64,000 nt of DNA from Trichocoleus sp. (lineage in GTDB: Bacteria > Cyanobacteriota > Cyanobacteriia > Elainellales > Elainellaceae). Both the position numbers and the translations under genes were made by a program. Shown here in pieces: positions 1 to 8,456 of the stretch; position 1 is the stretch's first letter; the number at the start of each line of letters is the position of its first letter. The notes beneath the pieces were generated by a model, which had not been told where the DNA came from, ran no database searches, and saw only the letters and a list, made by a program, of their open reading frames with translations. The stretch spans positions 1-64,000 of the forward strand of contig DATNQD010000027.1 of NCBI GenBank assembly GCA_036702865.1. The letters are read 5' to 3'.

Positions 1-270
1 CAGCAAGGAGTGTCCCAGGGAGTTCGGTGGCGTGGAGACTGCCACTGTCAAGAAGTTGCAGCCTTCCAGGTAGGAAGAAGCGATGCCGTGGGTGTACCAG
101 GAAGTGACGAAGGTGGTGCCAGTCAGCCAGCCGCCCAGTGCCAGGTAAGCACAAGGAAACAGCAGAATACCAGACCAACCGACGAAGACGAATCGGTCGC
201 GCTTGAGCCAGTCATCGAGGACGTCGAACCATCCTCGTTGGGCTTGCGCTCGCCCCATTGCTATGGTCAT
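1..270 (-). CDS. psbD: Photosystem II D2 reaction-centre protein, N-terminal 90 residues (gene runs off the window)
   Basis: D2 pairs with D1 in the photosystem II core in the thylakoid membrane and helps bind the reaction-centre pigments and quinones. The reverse strand reads [20 protein letters not shown], followed by [20 protein letters not shown] and the first membrane helix; this is the near-invariant start of cyanobacterial D2. The frame stays open to base 1, so only about a quarter of the usual 350-residue protein is present. The start ATG at 268-270 has a GGAG ribosome site about 7 bases upstream. The copy looks intact. Many cyanobacteria carry two psbD copies and this fragment cannot show which one it is. 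Identification is very secure. Confidence 0.97.
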   Translation of the reverse strand, partial: MTIAMGRAQAQRGWFDVLDDWLKRDRFVFVGWSGILLFPCAYLALGGWLTGTTFVTSWYTHGIASSYLEGCNFLTVAVSTPPNSLGHSLL

Positions 271-401
271 AACGCAATCTCCAAGAATTTGAATTTATAG
301 GTAGAAGATGAGTTCGCCTATTCTCATCCCATGCTTTTAGGCAAATATGCAGAAAACGCGATGGATTGTGAATAGAGTTTACTTTTCTTTACTGTTCACT
401 C

Positions 402-407
402 ATTATA
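402..407 (-). promoter_or_regulatory. Candidate -10 box for psbD
   Basis: On the minus strand a perfect TATAAT lies about 130 bases upstream of the psbD start, giving a 5' leader of roughly 125 bases. No good -35 hexamer sits 17 bases upstream (the sequence there is TGAAAA). The rest of the 280-base divergent gap (271-550) shows no other clear signal. This is a pattern match only. Confidence 0.35.
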
Positions 408-550
408 CAGACACAATTCTGAATTTTTCATCCCTTTGGCTGCAATTTGATGATCGCGATTGAAGCAAGCTTCTGAGAGAGGAACACTTCCTTTGCTGAA
501 AAAGAGATACTAGAGAAGTAGGTTCTACATCAAGGTGGAAAGCAAGTTCC

Positions 551-820
551 ATGTTTATTGTTGACGTGATTTTGAAGAACAACCCAATGCCAGTTTCGGT
601 GCAGCGAAAGTCTGATGAGGATGCAAAAGCACTTTATCAGCAGGTATTGGAGGCGCTGCGATCGGGGAACCCAGCAACGATCGAGCTAACTTGTGAACAG
701 CAGGTGGGTAAAACAGTTTGTGTTTTAGTGAGTGAGATTGCTGCTGTACAAATGGGTGAGAGGACAGGAAGCGCAACCTCTTCGGGCAGACCTCCAGGGT
801 TCTTTGCGCTTGCAGAATAA
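551..820 (+). CDS. Small conserved cyanobacterial protein, UPF0367-like
   Basis: An 89-residue soluble protein of unknown function. It opens with an amphipathic strand (MFIVDVILKNNPMPVSVQRK), then a helical stretch rich in Asp, Ala and Gln, then the strand TIELTCEQQVGKTVCVLVSE and the ending SEIAAVQMGE. This order and size match my memory of the cyanobacterial UPF0367 family; the match is from recall, not a search. A purine-rich GGTGGAAAG lies 8-16 bases before the ATG. The last 20 residues, rich in Gly, Ser and Pro, look like a disordered tail. It is divergent from psbD and stands alone. Confidence 0.75.
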   Translation: MFIVDVILKNNPMPVSVQRKSDEDAKALYQQVLEALRSGNPATIELTCEQQVGKTVCVLVSEIAAVQMGERTGSATSSGRPPGFFALAE

Positions 821-905
821 TGGCAAGGCTCCCTGAGCAAGTGGAATATTGCCAGTGGTTCCTATCTCTTTAGAGAATGTTCTAAAGGTAAAGAGAATTA
901 CTTAC

Positions 906-941
906 GCCCCCTAAATCCCCCGAAACTGGGGGACTTTGAAC
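906..941. repeat. Dispersed cyanobacterial hairpin repeat of the CCCCCTAAATCCCCC...GGGGGACTTTGA type
   Basis: CCCCC at 917-921 and GGGGG at 928-932 form a hairpin with a 6-base loop, flanked by CCCCCTAAAT on the left and ACTTTGAA on the right. This sequence type is familiar from intergenic regions of many filamentous cyanobacteria and is thought to be a small non-coding repeat. Only this copy was noticed here. It lies between the UPF0367-like gene and the ABC ATPase. Confidence 0.6.
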
Positions 942-1051
942 AGTTTGGAGCGGAAGCGCTTAACTCTGGGGCAAACGTAAAACATTTGATACTTCTCAAA
1001 TAACCTCTGATTGGTGATGGCTTCAACCCTGTATTGAACCGAGATTAGAAG

Positions 1052-1726
1052 ATGACAAAGCCAGCGATCGTTGTTCAAGACGTCTCCTTTCAATGGTTAA
1101 CCCAAGCTCCTGTGTTGCAGTCTTGCTCATTAGAAGTGCCACAGGGGGAGTTTTGGATGTTGTTGGGAACAAACGGCAGCGGTAAATCTACTCTGTTACA
1201 GCTGTTAACCGGACTGTTGCAGCCTCAGTCGGGTGTGGTTGAGATGAAGCCGCCTGTCGGTTTTGTTTTTCAAAACCCAGATCATCAGCTTGTGATGCCA
1301 ACGGTGGGAGCTGATGTTGCTTTTGGTTTGGTTGACGAGAAGCTTCCGTTTCGGCAGGTTCGGCAACGGGTGGAAGAAGCCTTGAGTGCAGTGAATCTGT
1401 TGCATCTTCAGCGCCGTCCTATTTATGCCCTAAGCGGGGGACAGAAGCAGCGAATTGCCATTGCAGGGGCGATCGCCCGTCATTGTGAAGTGCTGTTGTT
1501 AGACGAACCAACGGCGCTGCTTGATCCAGATAGCCAAATTGATTTGGTGATCCAAGTTCAGAAGTTGGTGCAAAGTCGAGGAATGGCTGCGCTCTGGGTG
1601 ACTCATCGCTTAGATGAACTGGATTACTGTGACGGTGCATTTCTGCTGGAATCAGGGCGAGTAGTGGATCGGGGTGAGCCAACACGCTTAAAGCAGCGAT
1701 TGTTGCAAAGTCAGGTCAGCGTTTAG
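1052..1726 (+). CDS. ABC transporter ATP-binding protein, ECF/CbiO-like
   Basis: A 224-residue nucleotide-binding subunit. The Walker A motif is GTNGSGKST (about residues 39-47), the Q-loop is VFQNPDHQ, the signature is ALSGGQKQRIAIAGA and the Walker B is VLLLDEPTALLDP, with the switch histidine in WVTHRLDEL. The VFQNPDHQ Q-loop is typical of energy-coupling-factor ATPases (CbiO/EcfA type), which power uptake of vitamins or metal ions together with EcfT and a substrate-binding S protein. No transmembrane partner is adjacent, so the substrate cannot be named; related cyanobacterial and plastid proteins also occur as orphans. It is a single gene with 111 bases to the next one on the same strand. 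Confidence 0.88.
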   Translation: MTKPAIVVQDVSFQWLTQAPVLQSCSLEVPQGEFWMLLGTNGSGKSTLLQLLTGLLQPQSGVVEMKPPVGFVFQNPDHQLVMPTVGADVAFGLVDEKLPFRQVRQRVEEALSAVNLLHLQRRPIYALSGGQKQRIAIAGAIARHCEVLLLDEPTALLDPDSQIDLVIQVQKLVQSRGMAALWVTHRLDELDYCDGAFLLESGRVVDRGEPTRLKQRLLQSQVSV

Positions 1727-1837
1727 CCAAGTGAATTGGCAGAACCCGAGACGATCAGGTTTACACAAAGCAATAATGCGCGACACTATAAGCACATGAC
1801 ATTTTTTCCACCTTGATGCTGAGTTTGACTTTTAACT

Positions 1838-2410
1838 ATGGCTCCCTCAACACCCCAGGCAATCCTTTTGGTTGATGGCTACAACGTGATTGGTGCGTGG
1901 TCTGACTTGAAGCAGACGCGCGATCGTCATGGGTTAGAGGAAGCAAGGCGAGAGCTGGTGGACTCTCTGCTGGAGTACAGCGCTTATCAGAATTTTGATA
2001 CCCACGTTGTTTTTGATTCTCAATATCAAGACAACCCTGGCAACAAGGAAGTGATTACGGGAAATTTGTGTATCTGCTACACCGACTATAAGCAAACGGC
2101 TGACTCTTATATAGAAAGAGCCTGTGCTTTGTTTCGTAAGGATATGCGAAAGTTTACTCAGCGTCTAATTGTGGCAACCTCCGATCGAGCGCAGCAGCTA
2201 ACTGTTGTTGGTTATGGAGCAGAGTGGTTGTCAGCCCAGCGGCTTCAGGCAGAGGTTGAAATCACTTTCTCGCGCGTTCGGCGGAAACAGCAGGTTAATC
2301 GTCAGAAGGTGCGATCGACCAGTCGCTTTCTTGCCAGTGGTTTAGATCCGGCAGCACAGCAGAAACTAGCGGAACTGCGAATGGGCTTTAAGAGCAAAAA
2401 GCTTAAGTAG
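1838..2410 (+). CDS. NYN-domain (YacP/Rae1-like) ribonuclease
   Basis: A 190-residue protein of the NYN family, a PIN-like RNase fold. Acidic residues of the expected active site are visible in ILLVDGYNVIGAW (residues 9-21), in CYTDYKQTADSYIERA and in IVATSDRAQQ. In Bacillus the relative Rae1 (YacP) cuts mRNA inside the ribosome; whether this protein does the same is inference. The C-terminus is strongly basic (RRKQQVNRQKVRS and FKSKKLK), suiting RNA or ribosome contact. The length matches the cyanobacterial members I know. Its stop lies 113 bases before tRNA-Asn. Confidence 0.85.
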   Translation: MAPSTPQAILLVDGYNVIGAWSDLKQTRDRHGLEEARRELVDSLLEYSAYQNFDTHVVFDSQYQDNPGNKEVITGNLCICYTDYKQTADSYIERACALFRKDMRKFTQRLIVATSDRAQQLTVVGYGAEWLSAQRLQAEVEITFSRVRRKQQVNRQKVRSTSRFLASGLDPAAQQKLAELRMGFKSKKLK

Positions 2411-2523
2411 GTGTGACTCAAAGCGAGGATTCAGGAGTGTCTTTTCAAAAAGTCTGAAAAAAGTTTGGGTAAGGGCTTGCAAAACAGAAAGTTTTCTCGC
2501 TATTATGAATCTCGCTGATGCGT

Positions 2524-2595
2524 TCCTCAGTAGCTCAGTGGTAGAGCGGTCGGCTGTTAACCGATTGGTCGCTGGTTCGAATCCAGCCTGGGGAG
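2524..2595 (+). tRNA. tRNA-Asn (anticodon GUU)
   Basis: A 72-base cloverleaf. The acceptor stem TCCTCAG pairs with CTGGGGA (one G-U pair), the D-arm contains AGCTCAGTGGTAGAGC, the anticodon loop is CTGTTAA with GUU, and the T-arm is GCTGG-TTCGAAT-CCAGC. The discriminator base is G, and CCA is not encoded (TTA follows). No intron is seen. Confidence 0.97.
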
Positions 2596-2604
2596 TTAAA
2601 AAAT

Positions 2605-2658
2605 AGCCATACCTAAGTGCAAGTTCTTCTAAGGATTCCTTGCACTTTTGGCTTTTTT
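2605..2658 (+). terminator. Rho-independent terminator after tRNA-Asn
   Basis: A 9-bp perfect stem AAGTGCAAG (2615-2623) / CTTGCACTT (2639-2647) is extended by AGCC (2605-2608) / GGCT (2650-2653) and followed by a run of six T (2653-2658). It starts 10 bases after the tRNA. Confidence 0.85.
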
Positions 2659-2745
2659 GGTAGTTTTGCGGTAATAATTTTTGCGCTGGCTTCATCTGGG
2701 ATCGGTTCGGTGGTAGGTTAGCGGTTGTGGTGCTATTGGGAACCA

Positions 2746-3942
2746 ATGACTGATTCCTCATCTCCAGCGGCAGCATTTGAGCCTGAGTGGAAGCGGCTAT
2801 GGCTGATCAATCCGGGCATTACATTCCTAAATCACGGTTCTTTTGGGGCTTGCCCCATTGCTGTGTTAGAGAAGCAGCAAGAACTCCGTCATTTGCTGGA
2901 AAGCGAACCGCTTCGCTTTATGGAAGACCAGCTAGAAAGCTTATTGGATGCTGCGAGACAAGCACTAGCAGATTTTGTTGGTGCATCCCCAAGTGAACTG
3001 GTTTTTGTGCCAAATGCCACGACGGGCATCAATACAGTGCTGCGATCGCTTTCGTTTCAACCTGGCGATGAATTGCTAACGACCAATCAAGAATATAATG
3101 CCTCACGGAATGCTTTGAACTTTGTGGCAGCGCAATCGGGGGCAACTGTGATTGTTGCAGAAATTCCTTTTCCGATCGCTTCACCTAATCAGGTGATTGA
3201 TGCAGTTATGGCAAAAATTTCTGCTCGAACTCGCCTGGTGTTGATTGACCAAGTGACCAGTCAGACGGCATTGATTCTGCCGATCGAAGCTTTGGTGCAG
3301 CGGCTTAAGCCCTTTGGCATTGAGGTATTGGTTGATGCGGCTCATGCGCCTGGAATGATACCGCTCAATCTAAGAGAACTAGGGGTAGCATATTACACAG
3401 GCAATTGTCATAAATGGATATGTGCGCCCAAAGGAGCTGCCTTTTTATACGTCCGGCAAGATCAACAGTCCCGGATTCGTCCGCTGGTGATTAGTCATGG
3501 AGCAAATTCGCCGCGCCTTGATCGGTCTCGCTTTCATTTGGAGTTTGACTGGATGGGCACCACTGACCCCACTTCCTATCTTTGTGTGTCAAAGGCGATT
3601 GACTGGATGGCGGCTCTTCTGCCGGGGGGTTGGGCAGAACTGATGACCCGAAATCAAGAAATGGCTTTGGCTGCAAGAGCAATGTTATGTGATGCACTGA
3701 ATGTGGCTCCGCCGAGTCCCGACTGCATGATAGGTTCGATGGCAGGAGTTCCTCTGCCTCCCGGTTCGGCAAAAGGTTTGCAAATGCAACTCTTCGATCG
3801 GTTTCAGATTGAAGTCCCAATTATTCCCTGGCAGGGAGTAACAGATCGGCTGCTTCGGGTATCGGTGCAACTGTACAACTCATTGCCAGATTATGATTAT
3901 TTGTCTAAAGCGTTGCTCGTATTGCTGGCGGAAGGGGCGTGA
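2746..3942 (+). CDS. Class V PLP-dependent aminotransferase, isopenicillin-N epimerase-like
   Basis: A 398-residue fold-type I pyridoxal-phosphate enzyme. Visible features are the N-terminal FLNHGSFGACP, the cofactor-contact segment FVPNATTGINTVLRSL, the aspartate region VLVDAAHAPGMIP and the lysine that should form the Schiff base in YTGNCHKWICAPKG (about Lys223). These are marks of the class V group annotated as isopenicillin-N epimerase or cysteine desulfurase-like proteins. The true substrate is unknown; beta-lactam synthesis is not implied, since none of its genes are near. An in-frame start exists at 2725, but the ATG at 2746 gives the normal family N-terminus. It is monocistronic. Confidence 0.88.
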   Translation: MTDSSSPAAAFEPEWKRLWLINPGITFLNHGSFGACPIAVLEKQQELRHLLESEPLRFMEDQLESLLDAARQALADFVGASPSELVFVPNATTGINTVLRSLSFQPGDELLTTNQEYNASRNALNFVAAQSGATVIVAEIPFPIASPNQVIDAVMAKISARTRLVLIDQVTSQTALILPIEALVQRLKPFGIEVLVDAAHAPGMIPLNLRELGVAYYTGNCHKWICAPKGAAFLYVRQDQQSRIRPLVISHGANSPRLDRSRFHLEFDWMGTTDPTSYLCVSKAIDWMAALLPGGWAELMTRNQEMALAARAMLCDALNVAPPSPDCMIGSMAGVPLPPGSAKGLQMQLFDRFQIEVPIIPWQGVTDRLLRVSVQLYNSLPDYDYLSKALLVLLAEGA

Positions 3943-4071
3943 TGGCAAAAGGCGACTCACAGGATTATTTATGGCAAAGCAAACCTGCAAAACAGCGATC
4001 GTCCAAAACGGTTCTCCCCAAACTCTCTATCGGGACAACTCTCCAAGAGTGCAGCGTCAAAGCGGCTGGCA

Positions 4072-5874
4072 ATGGTGTCTTTGAGGGAGCAAACTAGCGT
4101 GAAAGTGACTCCTGGCTCCCACCATCTCCATCTCTGGCTATTGGTCATTTGGACTGTTCTGGGATTGGTTCTGCGTTTTGCTAACCTTGCCGGAAAGACC
4201 CCCTGGACGGATGAGTTTGCCACGATCGTCTTTAGTTTAGGGAATCGGTTTGCAACCGTGCCGCTCGATCAGGTTGTAACGGCTGAAACATTGCTCCAAC
4301 CTTTGTATCCAAGACCTGGTGCCAATCTTGGAGATGTCTTGAGTGCTCTATTCATGGAGAGTAATCATCCTCCAATTTACTTTTTGCTCTCTCATTTTTG
4401 GCTTAAGCTTTTTTCTAACCCAACTGAAATTACTTCCCTTTGGGCAACTCGATCGCTGGCGGCATTTTTAGGAACAGTCTCAATTCCGGCAACTTTTGGC
4501 TTAGCCTGGCTGGCATTTCGCTCGCGGGTCGTTGCTCAAATTGCAGCAGCCTTGATGGCAACTTCGCCGTTCGCGATCTATCTGGCTCAAGAAGCACGTC
4601 ACTATACGCTGCCTATCCTATGGATTATTGGCTCACTAGGCTGTTTAATGATTGCGGCTCGGGCGGTGCGCGATCGGCTGCTGCTTCCAATCTGGGTTTG
4701 TTGGGTCTGGATTGGGATTAACGCTTTGGGCATTGCGACCCATTATTTCTTTGCCTTTACGCTTTTTGCAGAAGCGATCGTCATTGCTTGCTTAGGATTG
4801 ATTCAAAGCTGGCGAGAAGATGGAAGATGGCATCCTTCAACCCACTGGCGACGGATCTGGATTGTTGCGGGTGGCACGCTCATTTCCTGCCTGGTCTGGT
4901 TTCCAGTGCTGCAAAATATTCAGGAAGGAGAATTAACTCGATGGATTTATCAGGGCGATCGAAATGGATTGGCATGGGTTGAGCCGATCTTTCAAGCAAT
5001 TGCCGGATGGATCTCGATGCTGTATTTATTGCCAATTCAGTCCTCGTCAGAATTCCTGTCGCTGATCTCTGGCATTGGATTAGCTCTCCTGACGCTCTGG
5101 ACGTTGCCTAAGTTAATTTCGGGGTTGCAGGTGCAGGCTTTACATCGAGATACAAGGTTGGCTATCTCTGTTTTAGGCTGCTTTATCGTCAGCGCGATTA
5201 TATTATTTTTTAGCGTCACCTATTTTTTTGAGGCAGATTTAACGGGCGCATTCCGCTATAACTTTGTTTATTTTCCAGCCGTCATTGTGCTAATTGGAGC
5301 TGCTCTGGCGTCGGGTTGGGATGTGGCAAAGCAAATTGCTCAATCTCCCGCGACTCATGTTCCGTTGCCCCTCCTGCGGCTGTTGCGCGTTTGCAGCCGA
5401 AAAACGATCGTGCTGCTCGGGCTACTCAGCTTGTTGGGTGGGCTAACCGTGGTGACAAATCTGAGCTATCAGAAGGTTCATCGTCCTGATATTGTGGCGC
5501 AAGCGATTCAGGCAGATTTTCAAGCCAATTCTCCAATTGATACCTTAGTTGCCATTCCTTATCGAAGCCATGGGCAAATTAGTCGATTAATGGGTATTGC
5601 CTGGAACCTGAGATCTGCTCCTCCTGAGATCGATCAATCGAACCTTCAGTTTTTTCTGGCGCAAGACACGCAGCGGAATAGCCGCTCGGCGATCGAAAAT
5701 CTCAGTGCAGTAATTCGAGCATCTGCTAAGCCACTCCATCTCTGGTTGCTCAATTTTCATGAGGTTGAGCAAAATCTACTGGATAAAATGCTGCAAAAAA
5801 ATCGCTGTACGCTAGAAGAGAAATTTCCTTCTGTTGATGGGTTTCGCTATCGGTTATATCGTTGTCGGAGATAG
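4072..5874 (+). CDS. GT-C family membrane glycosyltransferase (PMT/ArnT-like)
   Basis: A 600-residue polytopic membrane protein with about 10-12 hydrophobic helices. The first external loop carries the acidic pair in GKTPWTDEFATI, the position of the catalytic or metal-binding Asp-Glu in polyprenyl-phosphate-dependent GT-C transferases. SNHPPIYFLLSHFWLKLF and AQEARHYTLPI match the next conserved loops of the GT39/GT83 type. Such enzymes move a sugar from a lipid carrier to protein or lipid on the outer face of the cytoplasmic membrane. Acceptor and sugar are unknown. The N-terminus is uncertain: GTG at 4099, behind a GAGGGAG stretch, is a good alternative. It converges on the histidine kinase with 6 bases between stops. 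Confidence 0.82.
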   Translation: MVSLREQTSVKVTPGSHHLHLWLLVIWTVLGLVLRFANLAGKTPWTDEFATIVFSLGNRFATVPLDQVVTAETLLQPLYPRPGANLGDVLSALFMESNHPPIYFLLSHFWLKLFSNPTEITSLWATRSLAAFLGTVSIPATFGLAWLAFRSRVVAQIAAALMATSPFAIYLAQEARHYTLPILWIIGSLGCLMIAARAVRDRLLLPIWVCWVWIGINALGIATHYFFAFTLFAEAIVIACLGLIQSWREDGRWHPSTHWRRIWIVAGGTLISCLVWFPVLQNIQEGELTRWIYQGDRNGLAWVEPIFQAIAGWISMLYLLPIQSSSEFLSLISGIGLALLTLWTLPKLISGLQVQALHRDTRLAISVLGCFIVSAIILFFSVTYFFEADLTGAFRYNFVYFPAVIVLIGAALASGWDVAKQIAQSPATHVPLPLLRLLRVCSRKTIVLLGLLSLLGGLTVVTNLSYQKVHRPDIVAQAIQADFQANSPIDTLVAIPYRSHGQISRLMGIAWNLRSAPPEIDQSNLQFFLAQDTQRNSRSAIENLSAVIRASAKPLHLWLLNFHEVEQNLLDKMLQKNRCTLEEKFPSVDGFRYRLYRCRR

Positions 5875-5880
5875 CAGCAA

Positions 5881-7095
5881 TCAGCGACTAAACGTTTCCA
5901 AGAGCAATGGATCTGAGAGCAATGGAAATGTAACGGTAAAGGTTGAACCCTGGCTAGGTTGAGAGTCGAGGTGAATCTCGCCTTGGAGCAATTTGACCAA
6001 ACGAGACACAACTGCTAAGCCCAATCCAGTGCTATCGCTATCTCGTACCTTGGGGATGGTTCCCTGCACATAAGGTTCAAAAATGCGCTGTTGGTCTTCT
6101 GAGGCAATGCCAAACCCCGTATCTGCAACAATTAAATCCCATTGTTCTGGCGATCGCATTTTACAAGCAACCTGAATTGAACCTTGTGAGGTGTAGCGGA
6201 TGGCATTACTGATCAGGTTAGTGGTAATTTGCTGGAGGCGGAGCGGATCGGTCAAGATACTTTTGGGTGCTCGATCGCAATCCAGATGAATCGTCAGATT
6301 TTTGGCAACGGCAAGCGGCTGTACCATGCTAATGATGCTTTGAATCAGCTCACAAACATTTGTGGTTGCTAAGTGGAGCTGCATCTGCCCTGCTTCGTAC
6401 CGTGAGATTTCTAATGAATCGTTAATCAACCGTAGCAACTGCCGTCCTGATTGCAAAACTCGTTCAATATTTTCCAGGTTGGGGACAGAATCTTTTGTAT
6501 CGCCATCGCGTCGATGCTGTCTCAAAAACAGATCAGAATAGCCAATGATGGAAGTGAGCGGGGTTTTCAGTTCATGAGCAAGCTCTGAAAGATTGCTTTT
6601 GCTGGCACGAACCAGGCGCGTTAATTCTTGATTAGTGAGTTTTAACTGACTTTGTAATTGCTCCAGTTCGTGCAATCGGCTATCCATATAGCTGACAAAG
6701 CACCGAGCGATCGCTTCATCAATCACCGTATCAATCAAGCGAACAGCTCTCAGGATTTCCGCAGGAGACCCACGCAACAGCTCAACTTCAAGAACTGAGA
6801 AAATAATCGATCGCAGCAGCCGATATTCTCGCGCAATCTCCGCCGGATCAAATCCTTGTTCTGCCCGCACTACACCATGTTCAAGGGTCGTCTCCACAAG
6901 CAGCTTAACGTCGCTTGTTTCCTCTTGAGACAAAATAGTTGCCATCGAAAAGAGAACCTTTGGCAAACTATTTCTTAGTGCATTGAAAGTCAGTTCCTGG
7001 CTGGTTTCAATCTGCTCATCTGCTCGTAATGCCTCAACCCATTCTTGAATAATTTGGTCTGCTTTCTGGTGCAAAAGCTTGCCGAAATCTATCAT
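5881..7095 (-). CDS. Sensor histidine kinase with RsbRD-like N-terminal domain
   Basis: A soluble kinase of about 404 residues. Residues 1-150 are helical (LLHQKADQIIQEWVEALRAD...) and look like the RsbRD_N domain found in cytoplasmic stress sensors; no membrane segment is present. A short coiled coil (LHELEQLQSQLKLTNQELTR) leads to the phosphoacceptor HELKTPLTSIIGYSD. The ATPase domain shows the N-box NLISNAIRYT, the G1 box DTGFGI and the G2 box GTGLAV-like sequence STGLGLAVVSRLV. No response regulator is adjacent, so it is an orphan. The TTG at 7116 would extend the frame by 7 residues; the ATG at 7095, preceded by GGTGG, is preferred. It is 254 bases downstream of the DAHP synthase stop on the same strand. 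Confidence 0.88.
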   Translation of the reverse strand: MIDFGKLLHQKADQIIQEWVEALRADEQIETSQELTFNALRNSLPKVLFSMATILSQEETSDVKLLVETTLEHGVVRAEQGFDPAEIAREYRLLRSIIFSVLEVELLRGSPAEILRAVRLIDTVIDEAIARCFVSYMDSRLHELEQLQSQLKLTNQELTRLVRASKSNLSELAHELKTPLTSIIGYSDLFLRQHRRDGDTKDSVPNLENIERVLQSGRQLLRLINDSLEISRYEAGQMQLHLATTNVCELIQSIISMVQPLAVAKNLTIHLDCDRAPKSILTDPLRLQQITTNLISNAIRYTSQGSIQVACKMRSPEQWDLIVADTGFGIASEDQQRIFEPYVQGTIPKVRDSDSTGLGLAVVSRLVKLLQGEIHLDSQPSQGSTFTVTFPLLSDPLLLETFSR

Positions 7096-7323
7096 CACGC
7101 CACCGCTAAGACTCAAAAGGATGGGCGATTTTTGCCAGGATTAAGCGATTTCTAGCAAACAAAACGAGTACCCTTTCTCCCAGAAATCTCCTTAAAGCAT
7201 TCGATCGCCTTTCAGTTTCCGACTGTAGCAGTGTGAGTCAGCCGCTACATCTCAACCAGGATAGAGTTTCTTTTTGCAAAGCTTCAAGGCGATGAACGGG
7301 GTTGAGACGAGTGAGAGCAGACC

Positions 7324-7359
7324 TTTTATACCAACTTTTATACCAACTCTTATACCAAC
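7324..7359. repeat. Three tandem 12-base units at the 3' end of the DAHP synthase gene
   Basis: On the plus strand the unit TTTTATACCAAC occurs at 7324-7335 and 7336-7347, and TCTTATACCAAC at 7348-7359. The last copy contains the DAHP synthase stop codon and its last two codons. Each unit supplies an in-frame TAA on the minus strand. Confidence 0.85.
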
Positions 7360-8210
7360 GAGAATTGAGGAATCGTAGGGGTTCCAGTAGGAATGGTTCG
7401 ACCAACCGCAGCGGCGATCGGCTCCAGACTTCGTACTAATGCAGTCATTTCTTCCAGGGAAAGCGTTTGTCGCGCATCTGAAACCGACTTTTCCGGCTCC
7501 GGGTGACATTCAACCATAATGCCATCTGCACCACAGGCAACTGCAGCTCTTGCCAGGTCTGCTACCAGTTCTCGCTTACCCGTCGCATGACTTGGATCAA
7601 CCACGATCGGCAGATGGGTGAGTTGTTTAATTGCCACCACTGCGCCCAGGTCGAGGATATTGCGCGTGTAGGAGTCGAAACTGCGAATGCCGCGCTCACA
7701 GAGAATCACATTTGAATTGCCGTGACTGAGGACGTATTCGGCTGCCATCACGAATTCTTCGATCGTTGCTGCGAGTCCTCGCTTCAGTAGAATGGGCTTG
7801 TTTACCTGACCCAGTGCCTTCAGCAAATCAAAGTTTTGCATATTGCGGCTACCCACTTGCAGCACATCGGCATAAGCCGCGATTTCCTCAATTTGCGAGA
7901 TTGCCATGACCTCTGTAATGACGGGCAAACCGTAGCGATCGCGCACCGCAGCCAACATTTTGAGCCCCTCTACGCCTAACCCCTGGAAGTCATAGGGAGA
8001 AGTCCGAGGTTTATAAACGCCACCGCGAAGTGCCTGTACCGGAGCTGCTGCTAAACAACTGGCGACTGCTTCCATTTGAGGCTGAGTTTCCACGGAGCAA
8101 GGTCCACCGACAATGAGTAAATCTTTTCCGCCAACGGTCACTGAATTGGGGAGATGAACGATCGTTTTGTGGTCGGGGCTAGTTTTGAGGGTCAGTTTTG
8201 CTTTCTGCAT
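7350..8210 (-). CDS. aroF: 3-deoxy-7-phosphoheptulonate (DAHP) synthase, type I-beta
   Basis: Condenses phosphoenolpyruvate and erythrose 4-phosphate to DAHP, the first step to chorismate and the aromatic amino acids. The 286-residue protein shows IVGGPCSVETQPQ (the N-terminal cysteine metal ligand), GGVYKPRTSPYDFQGLG, QVGSRNMQNFDLL, ILLKRGLAATIEE, IVVDPSHATGKRE and GIMVECHPEPEKS, the ordered motifs of the microbial KDPG-type AroF/KdsA superfamily. It lacks a fused chorismate mutase or a long regulatory extension, so feedback control by an attached domain is not evident. Upstream lies an aromatic-rich leader peptide with attenuator hairpins, which is likely how the gene is controlled. The start ATG at 8208-8210 has AGGA about 8-11 bases before it. 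Confidence 0.95.
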   Translation of the reverse strand: MQKAKLTLKTSPDHKTIVHLPNSVTVGGKDLLIVGGPCSVETQPQMEAVASCLAAAPVQALRGGVYKPRTSPYDFQGLGVEGLKMLAAVRDRYGLPVITEVMAISQIEEIAAYADVLQVGSRNMQNFDLLKALGQVNKPILLKRGLAATIEEFVMAAEYVLSHGNSNVILCERGIRSFDSYTRNILDLGAVVAIKQLTHLPIVVDPSHATGKRELVADLARAAVACGADGIMVECHPEPEKSVSDARQTLSLEEMTALVRSLEPIAAAVGRTIPTGTPTIPQFSLV

Positions 8211-8278
8211 GGGAGGTTTCCTGAGGATAGGGATGAAGGATGAAAGAAGCAGTGAGAATTAGGCGGAATGAGGTCATT

Positions 8279-8309
8279 AAAAAACCCGGAACCTTAGAAG
8301 GACTCCGGG
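8279..8309 (-). terminator. Intrinsic terminator between leader peptide and aroF (attenuator hairpin)
   Basis: On the minus strand CCCGGA pairs with TCCGGG (plus coordinates 8304-8309 and 8285-8290). The stem continues with a 3-bp AGG/CCT inner stem after a small internal loop, and six U follow (8284-8279). It ends about 68 bases before the aroF ATG, so a polymerase stopping here would leave aroF unexpressed. It is one arm of the attenuator described at 8279-8499. Confidence 0.85.
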
Positions 8310-8334
8310 CTGGCGATTCGCTGGCATGACGAGT

Positions 8335-8397
8335 TCACCCGGAGTATGTCCTGGTCCAAAAATAGAATCCAAAAAACCAACTAGAGGTGAGGGTCAT
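8335..8397 (-). CDS. Aromatic-rich leader peptide of aroF
   Basis: A 20-codon reading frame, ATG at 8395-8397 and TGA at 8335-8337, encoding MTLTSSWFFGFYFWTRTYSG. Eight of 20 residues are aromatic (two Trp, four Phe, two Tyr), seven of them within codons 7-14 as WFFGFYFW. It precedes a DAHP synthase gene, the entry point to exactly those amino acids, and its stop codon lies inside one arm of the attenuator. That combination is the classic design of ribosome-mediated attenuation. No strong ribosome site precedes the ATG, which is common in cyanobacteria. Translation itself is inference. Confidence 0.75.
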   Translation of the reverse strand: MTLTSSWFFGFYFWTRTYSG

Positions 8398-8424
8398 CGT
8401 CAATACCGTAATAAGGATTTAGAT

Positions 8425-8456
8425 AAAACAAAAACCGCAGAGTTTGTTCTGCGGTT
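8425..8456 (-). terminator. Second U-tailed hairpin, upstream of the aroF leader peptide
   Basis: The minus strand reads AACCGCAGA-ACAAAC-TCTGCGGTT, a 9-bp perfect stem (8456-8448 / 8441-8433) running straight into TTTTTGTTTT. It lies between arm 1 and the leader peptide. Its 5' side overlaps GGTGAACC (8460-8453), which can also pair with GGTTCACC in arm 1 (8499-8492), so it too could be switched. It might instead end a short independent transcript. Confidence 0.7.

Noticed and set aside
10-300. Plus-strand open frame of 96 codons at the start of the window
   Set aside because: It is antisense to the clearly recognised psbD coding sequence and its translation has no family resemblance.
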